From Tamarix chinensis (Eukaryota; Streptophyta; Magnoliopsida; Caryophyllales; Tamaricaceae), in assembly GCA_030549775.1 (NCBI GenBank), contig CM060175.1, positions 84,224,245-84,288,244 of the forward strand: a stretch of 64,000 nt of DNA, given 5' to 3'. Below are positions 50,640-64,000 of the stretch, piece by piece. The notes under the pieces were generated by a model. That model had not been told where the DNA came from and did not search any database. It saw only the letters and a list, made by a program, of their open reading frames with translations. The position numbers were made by a program, and so were the translations under genes. The first letter of the stretch is position 1; the number at the start of each line of letters is the position of its first letter.

Positions 50640-51716
50640 GGAAGGCTATTTGCCGGTCTTGTAGCTTTTCATAAATAAACCCGACTTGAGGCCGGCATTG
50701 ACATCATAAATAAAACAGTCTTCATGCCGGAAGGTTTTATGGTAAAGATAATTAATAGAATTTCGCTATTAGGAAGGTGAATATATATATTATGGTTGTT
50801 TCAACCCAATCATTTATACATGAAAAAGTAAAGATAATGAATAAGATTTTACTATAAGCAAGGCGAATAATAATATCAAAAAATATTAACTTAATGTATG
50901 TCACGTCGCTGGAGTATCCTACACAGTCTTGTCGTCGTAACGATTAAAACTACTATTGTATCCGATGGAATGGTGATAAGTATAAACCCGAGGCAGGAGG
51001 TGACATAAGTGTTTTTCGACTAGGAATTCGGCATGTGAGCATAACCCTTCGCTATTAATCTAAATTTGACGACGGTTATGGTAACTTTGGATGCGAAAAG
51101 CTTTTAGAAATAAATAGTGTAAAAAATAATAGAATTTGTAAAATTCTTAATCAATATTAATTAATGCTTGTAGGTAAGCACTAATGGATCAAAAGCATAA
51201 AATATATTCAATTTGTATCGGAAGAAATTCACTTTATAAAAATTAAATTTATTTTTTCTACTTTTTTATCGATACATAAAATGTCTTGATGTTTTTATTT
51301 TTACTAAAGGGTGTAGGTAGAATTCTAAAACTATTTTTATATAATAAAAAAATTTAGAAAATGTGGTGTAAGTTAAAATAATTTTATTTTTTTATACGAC
51401 GTAACCGGAGGTGTCCGTACTTATAATATCAAAACATGGATATCTGATTTATGAGATAATTAAAAGCGAATATTTGACTGGACTAATACAACGACACAAC
51501 CGTCAAAAAGTGTAACTATCCATCGACCCTCCTTCGATCTCTCCGATCTTTCACTCATCCATTGCCTCTCCCTAGTCCCTCCCCTGCCCCCTAAAATATG
51601 CACCCAACGTCCTCTCCCCCGTCCCACCCCTCAATCTCCCATTCCAATGACGTTTGCGACGAATCACTCCAAACCAGAATAATAATAATTGGAATCTTCC
51701 TTCATTCCGGTTATCG
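50640..51716. other. Intergenic region between divergent RPS19 and CPK24-like genes
   Basis: About 1.1 kb of AT-rich DNA holding the upstream region and 5' leader of the kinase gene. The last 170 bp are pyrimidine-rich (ctctccctagtccctcccctg near 51565), likely the leader. No TATA box could be assigned with confidence. Confidence 0.5.
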
Positions 51717-54376
<2,660 letters not shown>

Positions 54377-54443
54377 TGTACACACACATATATCATATAT
54401 GTATGATTTCTATTTAATTATATATGTATATATAAACAATTGT

Positions 54444-54477
54444 TTCTTTCTTTCTTTCTCTCTCTCTCTCTCTTTCC
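54444..54477 (+). repeat. CTTT/CT microsatellite in the kinase 3' region
   Basis: (CTTT)n passing into (CT)n about 70 bp downstream of the kinase stop codon, probably in its 3' UTR. Confidence 0.85.
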
Positions 54478-55399
54478 CCCATTCCCAGATGAAGAGTACT
54501 ACGCATATATATTATATAGTATACTATATAGTGACTTTTTCTACCCCTTAGTTCCTACTTTACCAAACTAGGTTTTTAATATTTTAGCTGCCTAAACAAG
54601 TTGGAGTCCACGGTGCCCCCAAAACCCTACCCCTCCCGCTGCGTCCTTCGCGAAAAGGAAAATCAAAAGAAAGTATGCAGATAGCTTAGCTAGCAACAAT
54701 GATTTTGGTCTTCATCGTCCTTGACTGTTGCTGCTACGTACGGTTGTTTTCTTGCTGCCGCTGCATTTGCATCTGCTTGTGTTCAGACTGATAATTGATC
54801 ACACCCAACTAATATATGCCACCGAACTGACCAACCTAATTGAATTCCGAATATTCGGCTCTCTGATCAAGGAGACTGACAGGCTCGCTATCGTGGGGGT
54901 CTCCTCGATCAAACTGCTTGCACATCCTACTCTACTGCTGAAATTGCTTAACTCTCGTTCCGATAACAAAATGACGAAGCTAAAGAGAGCAATCGTAACG
55001 AAAAAAGAAGAAATTACAAGCACAACAAGGTAACTTTTTCTAACCTTCTATTATGCAAATGCTTGAGTATTTAGCTTGGATAATGATAGAGAATATTGGC
55101 ATCATTGAATGAGGGGGATCAAGTGAAAGAAATGATAACCGAACGCCATCAAATGTCTGGGTATTAACAGAGAAAGAATAGTGTGAGAGTGCAATGGAGA
55201 AGTATTATTGATTCTAAGAATGAATTCTATCGTTTCCCAGTTGTTGTCTATATACACCTATGATTGCAACAATTGTCGGTCAACAATTCTAATTGATTAT
55301 AGCTGAGATGGTGAAACCAAATTGAGCAGATATTCTTATAATATCAGGTTCCACCTTTTCTCTAGTGCAAGAGTTTACTTGAATAATTAATATGAAGCT

Positions 55400-55743
55400 T
55401 GTACTTAGGCCAACAAGTTGGGAATGTTTAATGCAATGGCTAATTGTTGTGACTTGTGAAACCGAGAAATGCCAACACGGTTTGAAGTCAACTGATTGTG
55501 AGGATGATGAGAACCCGGATCGTTTATTTGTGAAATGCCAAGTGGCCGAGGAAGATGCCGAATTGGATGTTGTTGTCTTACTACCTCACTTCTCAGGATA
55601 CTTGTCTCGGTTGGATGATCAGAACCACCAAAAGGGAATTTGGTCGATGGAGGGCTACATTCACTGCTACCTTATATAAAATATGGTACTGTAACAACTC
55701 TATGGTGTTTCATTGGAAACAGCTCTTGCCTAATATTAAATAG
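55400..55743 (+). pseudogene. LINE reverse-transcriptase C-terminal (zf-RVT) fragment, left arm
   Basis: Frame 1 encodes ENPDRLFVKCQVA. After a small deletion the next frame gives NWMLLSYYLTSQD and FGRWRATFTATLYKIWYCNN, ending in KQLLPNIK. This is the zf-RVT pattern (HLFFxCxxAxxxW...AxxYHIWxERN) found at the end of plant LINE ORF2. Compared with the right-arm copy it lacks about 12 bp (CAAATGCTGTGG), which breaks the frame. The catalytic RT part is absent. Confidence 0.7.
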
Positions 55744-55865
55744 TTTTTATTAGGCATTCTGGAATTGATGACGTGTAGATTGTGTAGTATTTGAGAACAA
55801 TATTAAATAGTTTTTATTAGGCATTCTGGAATTGCTGGTGTGTAAATTGTGTAGTAATTGAGAAC
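55732..55865 (+). repeat. 67-bp tandem duplication
   Basis: Two copies of a unit starting aatattaaatagtttttatt at 55732 and 55799. The right arm (minus strand near 61410) has a single copy, so the duplication arose after the two arms separated. Confidence 0.85.
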
Positions 55866-56215
55866 AATCAATTGTGTTATTGAAATTAATGCCATTACCA
55901 TACTTTATAAAGCTTCGTCTGACGCCTATCACATGGTATACTTTGTTGTTTCCCATGAGCAGTTGTCCTCCTTACACCTTTATCATATGTATTGAATCTT
56001 GCTCTATCAGAGTACGTGCATAATGAACACCCTGAATCAAGCAGCCACGCTTCACCACTTGCAACGGTGGAAACCATGAGCACCTCAAAATTGTGTCCTG
56101 GCTACCTATGATTCCATACTCCAAAACTTGTAGTCTCCTTCAAAACTTCCCTGAGAACCTTATCACCTAGCCACAATATGATGGCATTGTATCTATTATT
56201 CTATTATTATTGTAG
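55750..56215 (-). pseudogene. Ty1/copia gag-protease fragment, left arm
   Basis: On the minus strand a gag piece (ILWLGDKVLREVLKETTS, GVWN) is followed by EAWLLDSGCS, the retropepsin active site DSG, and then, one frame off, LLMGNNKVYHVIGV, the copia pre-integrase phrase. The zinc knuckle between gag and protease is missing, and frameshifts are present. It is a dead relic. Confidence 0.72.
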
Positions 56216-56862
56216 CTTTATCATCCTCTTTATCCCCTTTCTCCTTCACTTTTCTGCACTATGTAACAGTGCACTATGCAGCCTTTGTTGAAATCAAGAA
56301 CAAATCCTTGTGATAGCTGATCAAGTTGGTATTTTTCAACTTTCAAGATCTCACTACTCTTTGATCTAAACATTGTATTAATGTTTCCATGTTTTAAAGG
56401 CTAGTGCATCAAACAATCTAGGATAGGACCCAAAAAAATCTTGATTGAGTAAGAACTAGGCCTTCTTTTTTAAAATAAAAAAAAAAGCAGTTGAAAAGAC
56501 TAGAAGCAAAAAAAAAGGAGGCAATTTCTCACCTAATCACCAATGTAAGTTTCATTAATTGGATAACCTTCCTCAACACGCCATACATGTCTCATTTAGT
56601 ACCAATATGTAGTAGGTAGTTAGAGCTAACTAACCATACTTAGCTAGACCTTTCTAACTACCCCTAACAACATGTTTTAACTCCCTAAACTAACAAAATG
56701 ATGAGTTGAATCAATTTACAATTTGTTCTCTTTATTACTTATAATGGACACTTTTTATACAAGGCCAGTTAGCTAACTAAACCATTCATACTGAACTAAT
56801 GTTCTCCGACTAATTTTTTTCTCTAATAAATATTGTTTTTATTCTCTATGACAAAGAAATGA

Positions 56863-57985
56863 AGTGAGAAGTTGACGCCAAACCCAAGCACTAGCAATGA
56901 TGAGTTAGAGAATGTTGATAAGTGGAATGGCTAGTTATCTACTCTTTATGATCTGTTGTTGATTTTATTTTTATTGTTTGCATTGTTTGTATGCTTATTT
57001 TACATGTTTCAAGATAATTCTCTTTTCGAATTTATATATTTTAACTAAATATTTTTCCTTGGACTATGTACTAAATTCTACATGATTTGTGAATCTAATT
57101 TAGTTATTAAGAAGACAAGTGTCATTGTAAAAAATTACCATAATTTTCCAACTTAACTTTTGTTAATAAAGGTCTACTAGGTCATTGACCTTTATTAACA
57201 ATATTTCATTGGGTTAGAGAGATTCCAAATTTATAATTACTTGGGTTATATTGGGTATTGCCATATTAGTCGAGTATCGAATTGGGTCACGTAGATTTCA
57301 GATTTATATATAATTGCTTGGGTACCGGTCGAGTATCAGGTCCAGTTGTTGTTTCAAGTCAGGTGTGCTTCATATTTATAATTTTTTGGGTCATATCGGA
57401 TATCAATCAAGTATTAGATTAGGTTGGATAGATTTTAGAATCATAATTGCTCGATTCGTAATTGGTATCAGGTCAAGTATCAAGTCGGGTTGGATAGCTT
57501 TCGAATTCATAAACTCTCATGTCATATCAAATATTGGTTAGGTATCAAGTCAAGTTAAATGGGTTTCATATTTATAATTCATTGGGATAAATTAGATCAA
57601 TTTTCAAATAAGCTAGATTGGTTTTCATTGGGTATCTCAAGTTGGGTCAACTTTTGCTAATTCTACCAGGACTTTATCAAAATGCTACCATTAGGCTTCA
57701 AATTCTCCCATAACTGATTCTCGAGAGATACTTGATTAAGTGGTGAGATATTTTGTTAATAAAGGATTGTAGACTTTAATAGATAATCTAAGGAAAAATA
57801 TTTGGCTAGAAGAAACAAACTACAAAAGAGAGTTTCTACGAACATGTAAAATAGGAACTTAAACAATGTAAAAATTAAAATCGACAATGAGCCATAAATG
57901 GTATAAAAATAGCCATCACAGTGATCAACATCCTCTAACTCATCATTGTTAGTGCTTAGGCTCATATTCATCTTCTCACTTCACT
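56863..57985. repeat. Inner inverted repeat with loop
   Basis: Arms 56863-57085 and 57750-57985 are reverse complements of each other with many mismatches. The loop of about 660 bp contains the tandem repeat at 57230-57590. Confidence 0.75.
57230..57590 (+). repeat. Tandem repeat of about 66-75 bp at the palindrome apex
   Basis: About five degenerate copies, each with an atttcatatttataatt-like start, a ttgggtcatatcggatatc-like middle and a caagtatcaagtcgggttgg-like end. Confidence 0.75.
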
Positions 57986-58259
57986 GCCAACATTGTATTC
58001 TCTTTCCCCTTTTGGCATAATTCAAAAGATAGCGACGGAGAGACTAAAATTTGTTTCACTATCCATGTCTTATCAAATATATTATTGTACCATAATAAGC
58101 AAGAAAAGATTTGATACTAAACACAAAATATCCAGGTTCGATGAAAAGTAATAACATCCATAATAGATAAGAAACTAGCCACAAGCATTAACTAAGCCTA
58201 TTTCAAACATCATTTGAGATAAAACGAGATAAGTTTGGTTTTGATATATGGGGAATGAG

Positions 58260-59200
58260 ATGAATCATCATCTTCTAGTTATTCAAGCTCTAAGGAAGGG
58301 GCAGGATCTCGTTCATTAGGGTTCTCTTCTCTAAAATCACTTTTTCCTTTTATTCATGCTCATCCTCAATCTATTTTCCATTTTCAAATGAAGCTTATCT
58401 AGCACTGTGCCTTCTCAACACAAAGGTTGTTACTTTCTTTCCCTTTTTTTGTGCATTATCTTTAATGGACAGTGGAACACTAAGTCCATTGAGATCAATA
58501 AATCCTTCAATATGATCGATGGCATCATCGTTAAAACCATTTGTCATCTTTTCCTATCCCCCCTATGTAGCATCATCCTATTTCTTAATTTCCTTTTTTT
58601 TATATTTTCTAACTTCTCACCCTCGACTGTAATTATTTCCTCATATACAAGTCTCAGAATTAAAACCTAAATTGTGTCTTGGGGTTAAATCTTGGACATG
58701 TTCCTTCTCTGTAGCATTTTTAGTCTGTGTTGTTGTTTCTTTCATTTATTCTTTAAACTAACTACGAACCCAACCTTCACGTTTTTTCTTAGACTCAACG
58801 GTCTTAGTCACATACTTTATATGTTCCCCTTTATTTTGTTCTTCTTTGATTTAGTACCTTAATCCTTTGATTTCTCTTCAACCCTATAAACCCTACCTTT
58901 CTTTCCCTTTTTTTTCACCAACTTATTGGTTTAATTAAGTGTGAACCCGTACTTTCTAGTTGAATTTTAGAGGCATCAACATCTTCACTTTCCGTTTCCT
59001 TCTCAATCGTTCCCCCTTTTTAGGTTCTTACTCTTTCATAATCTCCTTTTTCAAACCCATCTTTATGTGTATGCCTTGAAGGTCACTAATTCCTAATGTA
59101 GCTATAGGAGAAAAGGTTTGCAGTGGCATCATGTTGAGTATGGTAGTTGTAGTGTCATCAGCAAGAGTGGATTTAGTGGCCTTAGCCAGTTAGCTTAGGT
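58260..59200 (-). pseudogene. Decayed lysine-rich coding relic, family unknown
   Basis: The minus strand reads DAIDHIEGFIDLNGLSVPLS, then IKDNAQKKGKKVTTFVLRRH. Further upstream are Lys/Glu-rich stretches broken by stops (KKKGKKGRVYRVEEKSKD). The codon-like signal and the many stops suggest an old transposon or gene relic. I do not recognise the family. This block has no counterpart in the left arm of the duplication. Confidence 0.4.
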
Positions 59201-59239
59201 CAATTTGGTTGTTTTCTTTCCCATTGTTCTTTCAGTGAC

Positions 59240-59283
59240 ATATTAGGGTTCATTATTGAGAGAGAGAGAGAGAGAGAGAGGGA
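59240..59283 (+). repeat. GA microsatellite
   Basis: A run of about 12 GA units at roughly 59258-59281. Confidence 0.9.
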
Positions 59284-59497
59284 GTTGGGGACAATTTGGT
59301 TCAGAAAATTATGATTGTAGTGGTGAAAGTGGAGGATGTTTTGAGTTTTCTTAGAGGCGGTTGTAAGGATTTATGGTAGAAAATTTGTATGGGTGTCATT
59401 TACGGAAAGTGGAAAAAATTTGAGTGCTTTTGAAAAACTATCTATGAGCAATTTTAAGGGTAGTTTTAAGTTTTGTGTATGAAAAATAAAGTGTCTA

Positions 59498-59595
59498 TCT
59501 GTGCTCATGGGAAAAACCAAAGCATTAATTTTGATTGGAATTAGACAAATCTTTATAAAGGATAGTACTGGCAATGATTTCAATGATACAACTAA
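59498..59595 (+). pseudogene. Copia pre-integrase fragment, right arm
   Basis: CLSVLMGKTKALILIGIRQI followed by FIKDSTGNDF, aligned with LLMGNNKVYHVIGVRRSFIK of the left-arm relic on the opposite strand. Confidence 0.55.
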
Positions 59596-59799
59596 TCGAT
59601 TTGATAATTTAGGTAGTTAGAAAAGCATGTTCGTATATGGTTAGTTTGCTTTAACTAAGTACTACATATTGGTGTATAAATAAGACATATATGAGATATT
59701 AGAGATAACTATCCAATTACTTAAACAATCCAAGTTTCATTAGACATTAATGTAGTGCTTAGTTCAAAGGGTGTATATTTAGCCCATGACACATAATAG

Positions 59800-61339
59800 G
59801 TAGTTAAAATAAACTTTGATTCATTGAGGATTTTTTTCATATCCATGATCTATCATATATGGAGGGAAAAGAAAAATAGGATCTTCATATAGAAAACTCA
59901 CACCATTGAGTAGATTTTATGGCATATTATTAGAGATGTAGCTAGTATAATAGCTATCTTACAGTAATGTAGATGTTTTCTTTAATTATGCTATTTGGAA
60001 GTCATATAAAACTTAACATTACTCATCAAAGGAAAAAAAATCTACTCAATCTTAGTAATTATTCATATTAGGGTGGTAGTTGGTTTAAGATCATTGATAA
60101 AACACCAAATAAGAAAGGAAAAAATTGGTTGCATAATAAGTCATGTTGTATATATAACAAACAAAAACCCCATTTAGCATGTCTAACTTGTTTTAAGGAT
60201 GCTTTAACTTACCGATGATGGGTGTCTCATAATGATGGCATAATTGCTCTCTATGAACCAAATTTTATCTTATCATGGTATCTCAAGGAACATATGCTTG
60301 ATAATTTGGTGCCTCAAATAATATTTTGGTCTAGTAGTACTCTCATATTGTCAACTCATCTTTAATCTCTGCTAACTCGCATAGCAATTCTCATGCCAAA
60401 CAGTGGTCATCTACTACAGATGATGAAGAAATGAGGATATGAGATGGTGGCAGAGAAGATCAATTGGAGGAAAAGAACCACAAGATGATAAATGTTTTCT
60501 CCTGTCGTCAAGATTTTGGGGGCATAATATATTTCCTTCTCTCTAAAAATGATGTGCAGTGTGTTATCAGCTACAATCTGCCACTTCTAATACCTCTGTG
60601 GAAAACATAAGGGAGACAAGCAAGGGAAGCTTACAAAATACAAGAAAGCAAAAGAATGGCAACAAACAATTAGAAAATTACTTCATTATGTTCTTTCTCC
60701 AGCTTTACAAATTGATCTATTACATTACACAATGTAAAATCGATGTTGAAGAATCCATTAATTTTGTTTTGTTAAGTTGTTTCAATTACTTAATTTATGT
60801 ATCCTAAGGCAATAACAATTTAATAATAGCAACCTAAACGTAAGTTTTATAAACTTCAACTACACTTCTAAATTCCATTAGTCAGCTATAATAGTTTTCT
60901 TCTAATTAGATATGGCACTACAATAAATAAATAAAATAAAAAAAATTTAACAACAATTGAAAACAAAGGTTGACAAGTTCATTGTGCTAAGTTAGTGGAG
61001 TGAACGAAAGTAAGGTGCCAAAAAAAGCAAAATTGTAAGAAAACTAAGGGATAATTATTATAACCAAAAGTCAAGTATATGTACGTCACAATTATTGGAG
61101 CAACCAGTAAAACATTATGTTGGTAATATATCAAGACTATCTAAGTATCTTCTATATCTCCTACCATATGTAGAATTTTGAAGTCTAAGGTATTTCTCCT
61201 TTTATTTTTGGGTAATTAATTTAGTTTCTCATTACCAAAATGGGTACTGCGTACATCATTATATCCTACTTGAAAGGAAAACATCTCAAAACTCACCTAC
61301 CAACCTATAAAACCAAACCCCTAACCATCAAGGGTATTA
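59800..61339. other. Right-arm DNA without recognised genes
   Basis: AT-rich; no domain seen. It has no clear equivalent in the left arm and probably contains further old insertions. Confidence 0.45.
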
Positions 61340-61541
61340 ATGATCTAATGCTATCAAATACCACATAACCTAGACATCATCAATTCCAAAATGCCTAATG
61401 AAAATTTCTCTATATCTGATGAAATACCATTGAGTTTCTAAGATACCATATTTTATATATGATAGTAGTGAATATATCCCTCAACACCTTTGCATGACAT
61501 GATTACCTTTTAGTGGCTCTAATCATCCAACCAACACAAGC
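61340..61541 (-). pseudogene. LINE ORF2 tail fragment, right arm (downstream of the hAT insertion)
   Basis: The minus strand from 61541 (GTTGGTTGGATGATTAGAGC) aligns with the left-arm LINE tail at 55606 (ctcggttggatgatcagaac) and continues through the attaggcattttggaattga 3' region near 61410. It is the continuation of the fragment at 62365-62713 and carries several stops. Confidence 0.6.
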
Positions 61542-61549
61542 ATCCCAGG

Positions 61550-62352
61550 TAAATATGGCAATCGGGTCGGGCGGGTTAGGTAGCTTATGGGTTGGGTTAT
61601 TTACATGTCAATTTTTTACGATTTAGTTGTGGATTTGGATTGGGTTGGGTCGTTTTGGATTCGGTCCATTTTATGGGTTGAGTTAGGTTAGAAGCATTAC
61701 ATATTTGGGTTGTATTGGGTAAATTTATAGGATCGGGTTGAATTTGGGTCAGGCTAGTTATGGTTTGGGTTGGGTTGAGTTTAGGGTTATTTCAGATTAT
61801 ATTATCGGTTGGATTAGGTTCGGATTGAGTAATTTCTTGTTTGCATTAATTTGATGGGTTGGGTTTGGGTTAATTGCATGAATCGGATCTTTTTAGATTT
61901 TGATGAGTTAAATTGGGTTCAAGCCAAGCTAATCTCAAATCAGATCATTTCAAATTTGGGTCAAACTAAACCTTGGCCACCAAAATTAAACCAAAATTAT
62001 AAACCTCATAAGCAAGCATTAAGTTTAACTTCATGTAAGCATGTACTTAAAAAATTGTTATCTATTATTATTATTTTTATTATTATGTGACTTTTTATAT
62101 TGTGTTTTTATGTGAAAAAATTGGTAAAATTATAATATCATTAGTGAATAAGTAATAAAAGTAAGAAAAATAAGTAAATTTTATAAAAATATTTTTAAAA
62201 TATTGAAATAAATAATAATATATGTGTATTTCTTTATTATCACAATTAGTTAAAATCGAATTTGGTATTAATGGATTATGTTCATAAATTTCTCAAGTTA
62301 TGTCGGGTCGATTTTTACTTGGGTCGGGTGGGATCAACTTTTGTCATCTCTA
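61550..62352. mobile_element. hAT-like non-autonomous element (803 bp) with 8-bp TSD
   Basis: Ends TAAATATGGCAAT on the left and TTGTCATCTCTA on the right (reverse complement TAGAGATGACAA), short terminal inverted repeats of the TAGGGATGGCAA type. The flanks ATCCCAGG (61542-61549) and ATCCTATG (62353-62360) match at six of eight positions. Sub-terminal parts are rich in gggtcgggt and gggttggg phrases on both sides, common in plant hAT-type MITEs. No transposase is present. The element splits the LINE relic, and the uninterrupted left-arm copy near 55597 shows the empty site. Confidence 0.78.
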
Positions 62353-62364
62353 ATCCTATGTAAT

Positions 62365-62713
62365 GAAGTAGTAAGACAACAACATCCAATTATACATCTT
62401 CCTCCACAGCATTTGGGCCACTTGACATTTCACAAATAAATGATCTAAGTTCTCGTCATTAATCTAACAAACGTTACGAAGAGTTGACTCTAAAACACTA
62501 TAGTCTCTCAATCTAGTTTTTTGCATCAATTCCTCCATGGAAAATGATCCAAAATGTAATAATATGTCTTGGTAATCCATAATGGCACCTAACAAAATTA
62601 TACAAAGAAACTAAAGGGGCCCTATGGCGTACTACTTGATAAAACTTGCTAACAAGGTAGATCTCCTTCATAACTTCTCTCCCCACCATTTTCATGGTTT
62701 TACTCAGTTTCAT
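62365..62713 (-). pseudogene. LINE zf-RVT fragment, right arm
   Basis: The minus strand encodes RHRAPLVSLYNFVRCHYGLP and then RHIITFWIIFHGGIDAKN. After stops it gives NDENLDHLFVKCQVAQMLW and RKMYNWMLL. It matches the zf-RVT pattern (FWLxxHxxLxTxDRL...DHLFFxCxxAxxIW). The catalytic RT region is not present upstream; the preceding 0.8 kb is non-coding and shared with the left arm. Confidence 0.72.
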
Positions 62714-62779
62714 AAAAACTAGCCATTAAATTAAACATTCCCATTTGATGGTCAAAAGAAAAGCTTTACATTAATTATT

Positions 62780-63590
62780 CAAGTAAACTTACACTAGACA
62801 AGGTGGAACCTGATATTAGAAGAATACCGACTCATTTGGTTTCACCATCTCAACTATAATCAATTACAATTTCAATGATAATCAATTAGAATTCTTGAAG
62901 TCATTAGATCAATTGCAATGATATGCATATTGACAGGAGCTGGAAGCCAAAGAATTCATTCTCAAATTCAATAATAATTCTCCATTACACTCTCACACTA
63001 TTCTCTCTTCTTAATACTGATTCATTTGATATCTTTTGGTTATCATTATTTCCCTTGATCATCTTCATTTAAACATGTTAATATACTATATATTATCTAA
63101 GAGAAATAAATAAGCATTTTCATAATAGAAGGTTAGAAATGTTATATTGATGTTATTCGTTATGCTCTAAATTTCTTCTTCTTCTTCTCCCATGATGATT
63201 GTTCTCTTCCATTTTGGCATTTTGTTATTTGAATGAGTTAAAAAAATTTCAGTAGTAGAATAGATTGCCCAAACAGTATGTGCAAGTGATTTGACCGAAG
63301 TGATAACACAATTACGAGCCTCTGAGTCTCCATCATCAGAGCACTGAATATTTACAATTCACTTAGTTCGGTCAATCCAATTGAATACATTAATTGGGTG
63401 TAGGAAATTATTGGTTTGAACATAAGTAGATGCGGCTGCAAGAGCCTAGCAGCAAAATAAACAACCATATTAGCAACAATCGAGGCAAATAAAGATTAAA
63501 AACGTTGTCGTTGTCCCCATATAGAGTAGTATGTGTTTTTATGTGTTGTCGCTTGTTGAAATTCCTTTTTATTTTTCTTCTTGAGACGGT
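62780..63590 (-). repeat. Non-coding 0.8 kb block shared by both arms
   Basis: Corresponds to 54630-55395 on the plus strand. It has no convincing coding potential in either copy. It may be an older insertion carried with the LINE relic. Confidence 0.5.
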
Positions 63591-63599
63591 CACATTAGT

Positions 63600-63940
63600 G
63601 ATGCAACTAAATCACTGAATCACCAAGTAACGAATAGGAAGAACAATTATAGGGAATGAAAATGACTAAAAAAATGACTTGGAATAGTGACTTTCTAATA
63701 AAGTCAAGAGGAATTCATGAGATTCCAATATGAATTCAATCTCAAATTCTAATCCTCTATTCTCTCTCTATGTGTCCAATGTTCTCTTCTTAGGGTTCAC
63801 TAATAGTTTTATTAATACCACAATAAAATAACGTGAAAAAAATAGATTGGGGCTATAAAATATTTATGAAAAAAACATGAAGCATGTTATAAAACATGCA
63901 CCCTTCCCCCGATGTTTTTTCTAACATTTGGCCTCCCACA
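63600..63940 (-). mobile_element. Probable copia 3' LTR with polypurine tract (minus strand, partial)
   Basis: On the minus strand TGTGGGAGGCCAA (63940-63928) looks like a copia polypurine tract. It is followed directly by an LTR-like start TGTTAGAAAAAACATCGGGG from 63926 downward. The internal part would lie to the right of the window. The far end of the LTR is not defined. Confidence 0.4.
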
Positions 63941-64000
63941 GGAAAAAAAATATGGAATTGAATAGAAGGAAAAACATGACCCATGTCAACCAACACCCAG
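63941..64000. other. Right edge, probable interior of the copia element
   Basis: Only 60 bp; nothing further can be said. Confidence 0.25.

Larger units (their letters stand above)
54630..63590. repeat. Old rearranged inverted duplication (imperfect palindrome)
   Basis: Plus-strand 54630-55620 matches the minus strand of 63590-62365 over about 1 kb; shared phrases include ctaaccttctattatg, atgaattct and gatggtgaaaccaaa. Plus-strand 55590-55790 matches minus-strand 61540-61340 (atataaaatatggta, attaggcattctggaattga). 55888-55975 matches minus-strand 59580-59500. 56530-56660 matches minus-strand 59770-59600. 56863-57085 matches minus-strand 57985-57750 (gaagtgagaag, aatgatgagttagag). The order of blocks differs slightly between arms, and the right arm has gained extra DNA, so it is not a simple hairpin. 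Confidence 0.75.

Noticed and set aside
51654..51716. In-frame extension upstream of the kinase ATG
   Set aside because: It begins at a TTG codon and has no [11 protein letters not shown] at 51717 carries the conserved myristoylation site, so the extension is leader.
54728..55033. 101-codon frame MLLRTVVFLLPLHLHLL
   Set aside because: The duplicated copy near 63230-63480 does not keep this frame open and no domain is visible, so it is not a gene.
55392..55679. 95-codon frame with CQHGL...NPDRLFVKC, first read as a GRF-type zinc finger
   Set aside because: Comparison with the right-arm copy (NDENLDHLFVKCQVAQMLW) shows that it is a frame-shifted LINE zf-RVT tail; the GRF resemblance is accidental.

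Overview
The window is nuclear DNA from a flowering plant. The evidence is intron-rich genes with GT-AG splice sites, a plant-only kinase class (CDPK), a plant ribosomal-protein promoter with telo-box and TGGGCT site II motifs, and large nested LTR-retrotransposon blocks. The eS19 N-terminus looks monocot-like and its central block looks eudicot-like, so I do not place it more narrowly.

Genes are sparse. Only three look intact or functional. (1) A minus-strand gene at 517-5309, continuing off the left edge, encodes a SANT/Myb-like DUF3755 protein; four exons are visible. (2) A minus-strand four-exon gene for ribosomal protein eS19 (RPS19, 147 aa) lies at 48545-50408. (3) A plus-strand eight-exon calcium-dependent protein kinase, closest from memory to Arabidopsis CPK24 (563 aa), lies at 51717-54376. 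RPS19 and the kinase are divergently oriented across about 1.3 kb.

The layout is as follows. 0-5.6 kb holds the DUF3755 gene. 5.6-9.5 kb is AT-rich and contains a 1.06 kb inverted-repeat element whose two arms each carry an inward-facing TATA box. 9.55-45.84 kb is a retrotransposon graveyard. It holds at least seven members (L1-L7 below) of one family of unusually long (3-5 kb), apparently solo LTRs. They begin TGTAAYRCCCC and end GGGGTGTTACA, and two are nested inside a third. Between them lie an Athila-like LTR/gag relic (28.6-30.8 kb), a complete-ended but internally deleted Ty1/copia element with target-site duplication (32.00-34.60 kb) and a near-identical triplicated 278-bp tandem repeat (36.15-36.98 kb). 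48.5-54.4 kb holds the two well-preserved genes. 54.6-63.6 kb is an old, rearranged inverted duplication carrying LINE and copia relics, one arm of which is interrupted by an 803-bp hAT-like element. A copia 3' LTR junction lies at the right edge.

The most interesting signal is in the long LTRs. Six members keep a stem-loop about 45 nt long near the 3' end whose two strands have changed together (for example C-G and A-T pairs in L1 are T-A and G-C in L6). It is followed by a second inverted repeat formed with the LTR terminus itself. The same family shares a duplicated array of TATAATAGTGG modules, a block containing GGAGCGTGCTCC, and a GTACG/CGTAC palindrome. I know of no description of this set of structured elements. 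They read as conserved RNA or DNA elements in otherwise non-coding LTRs.
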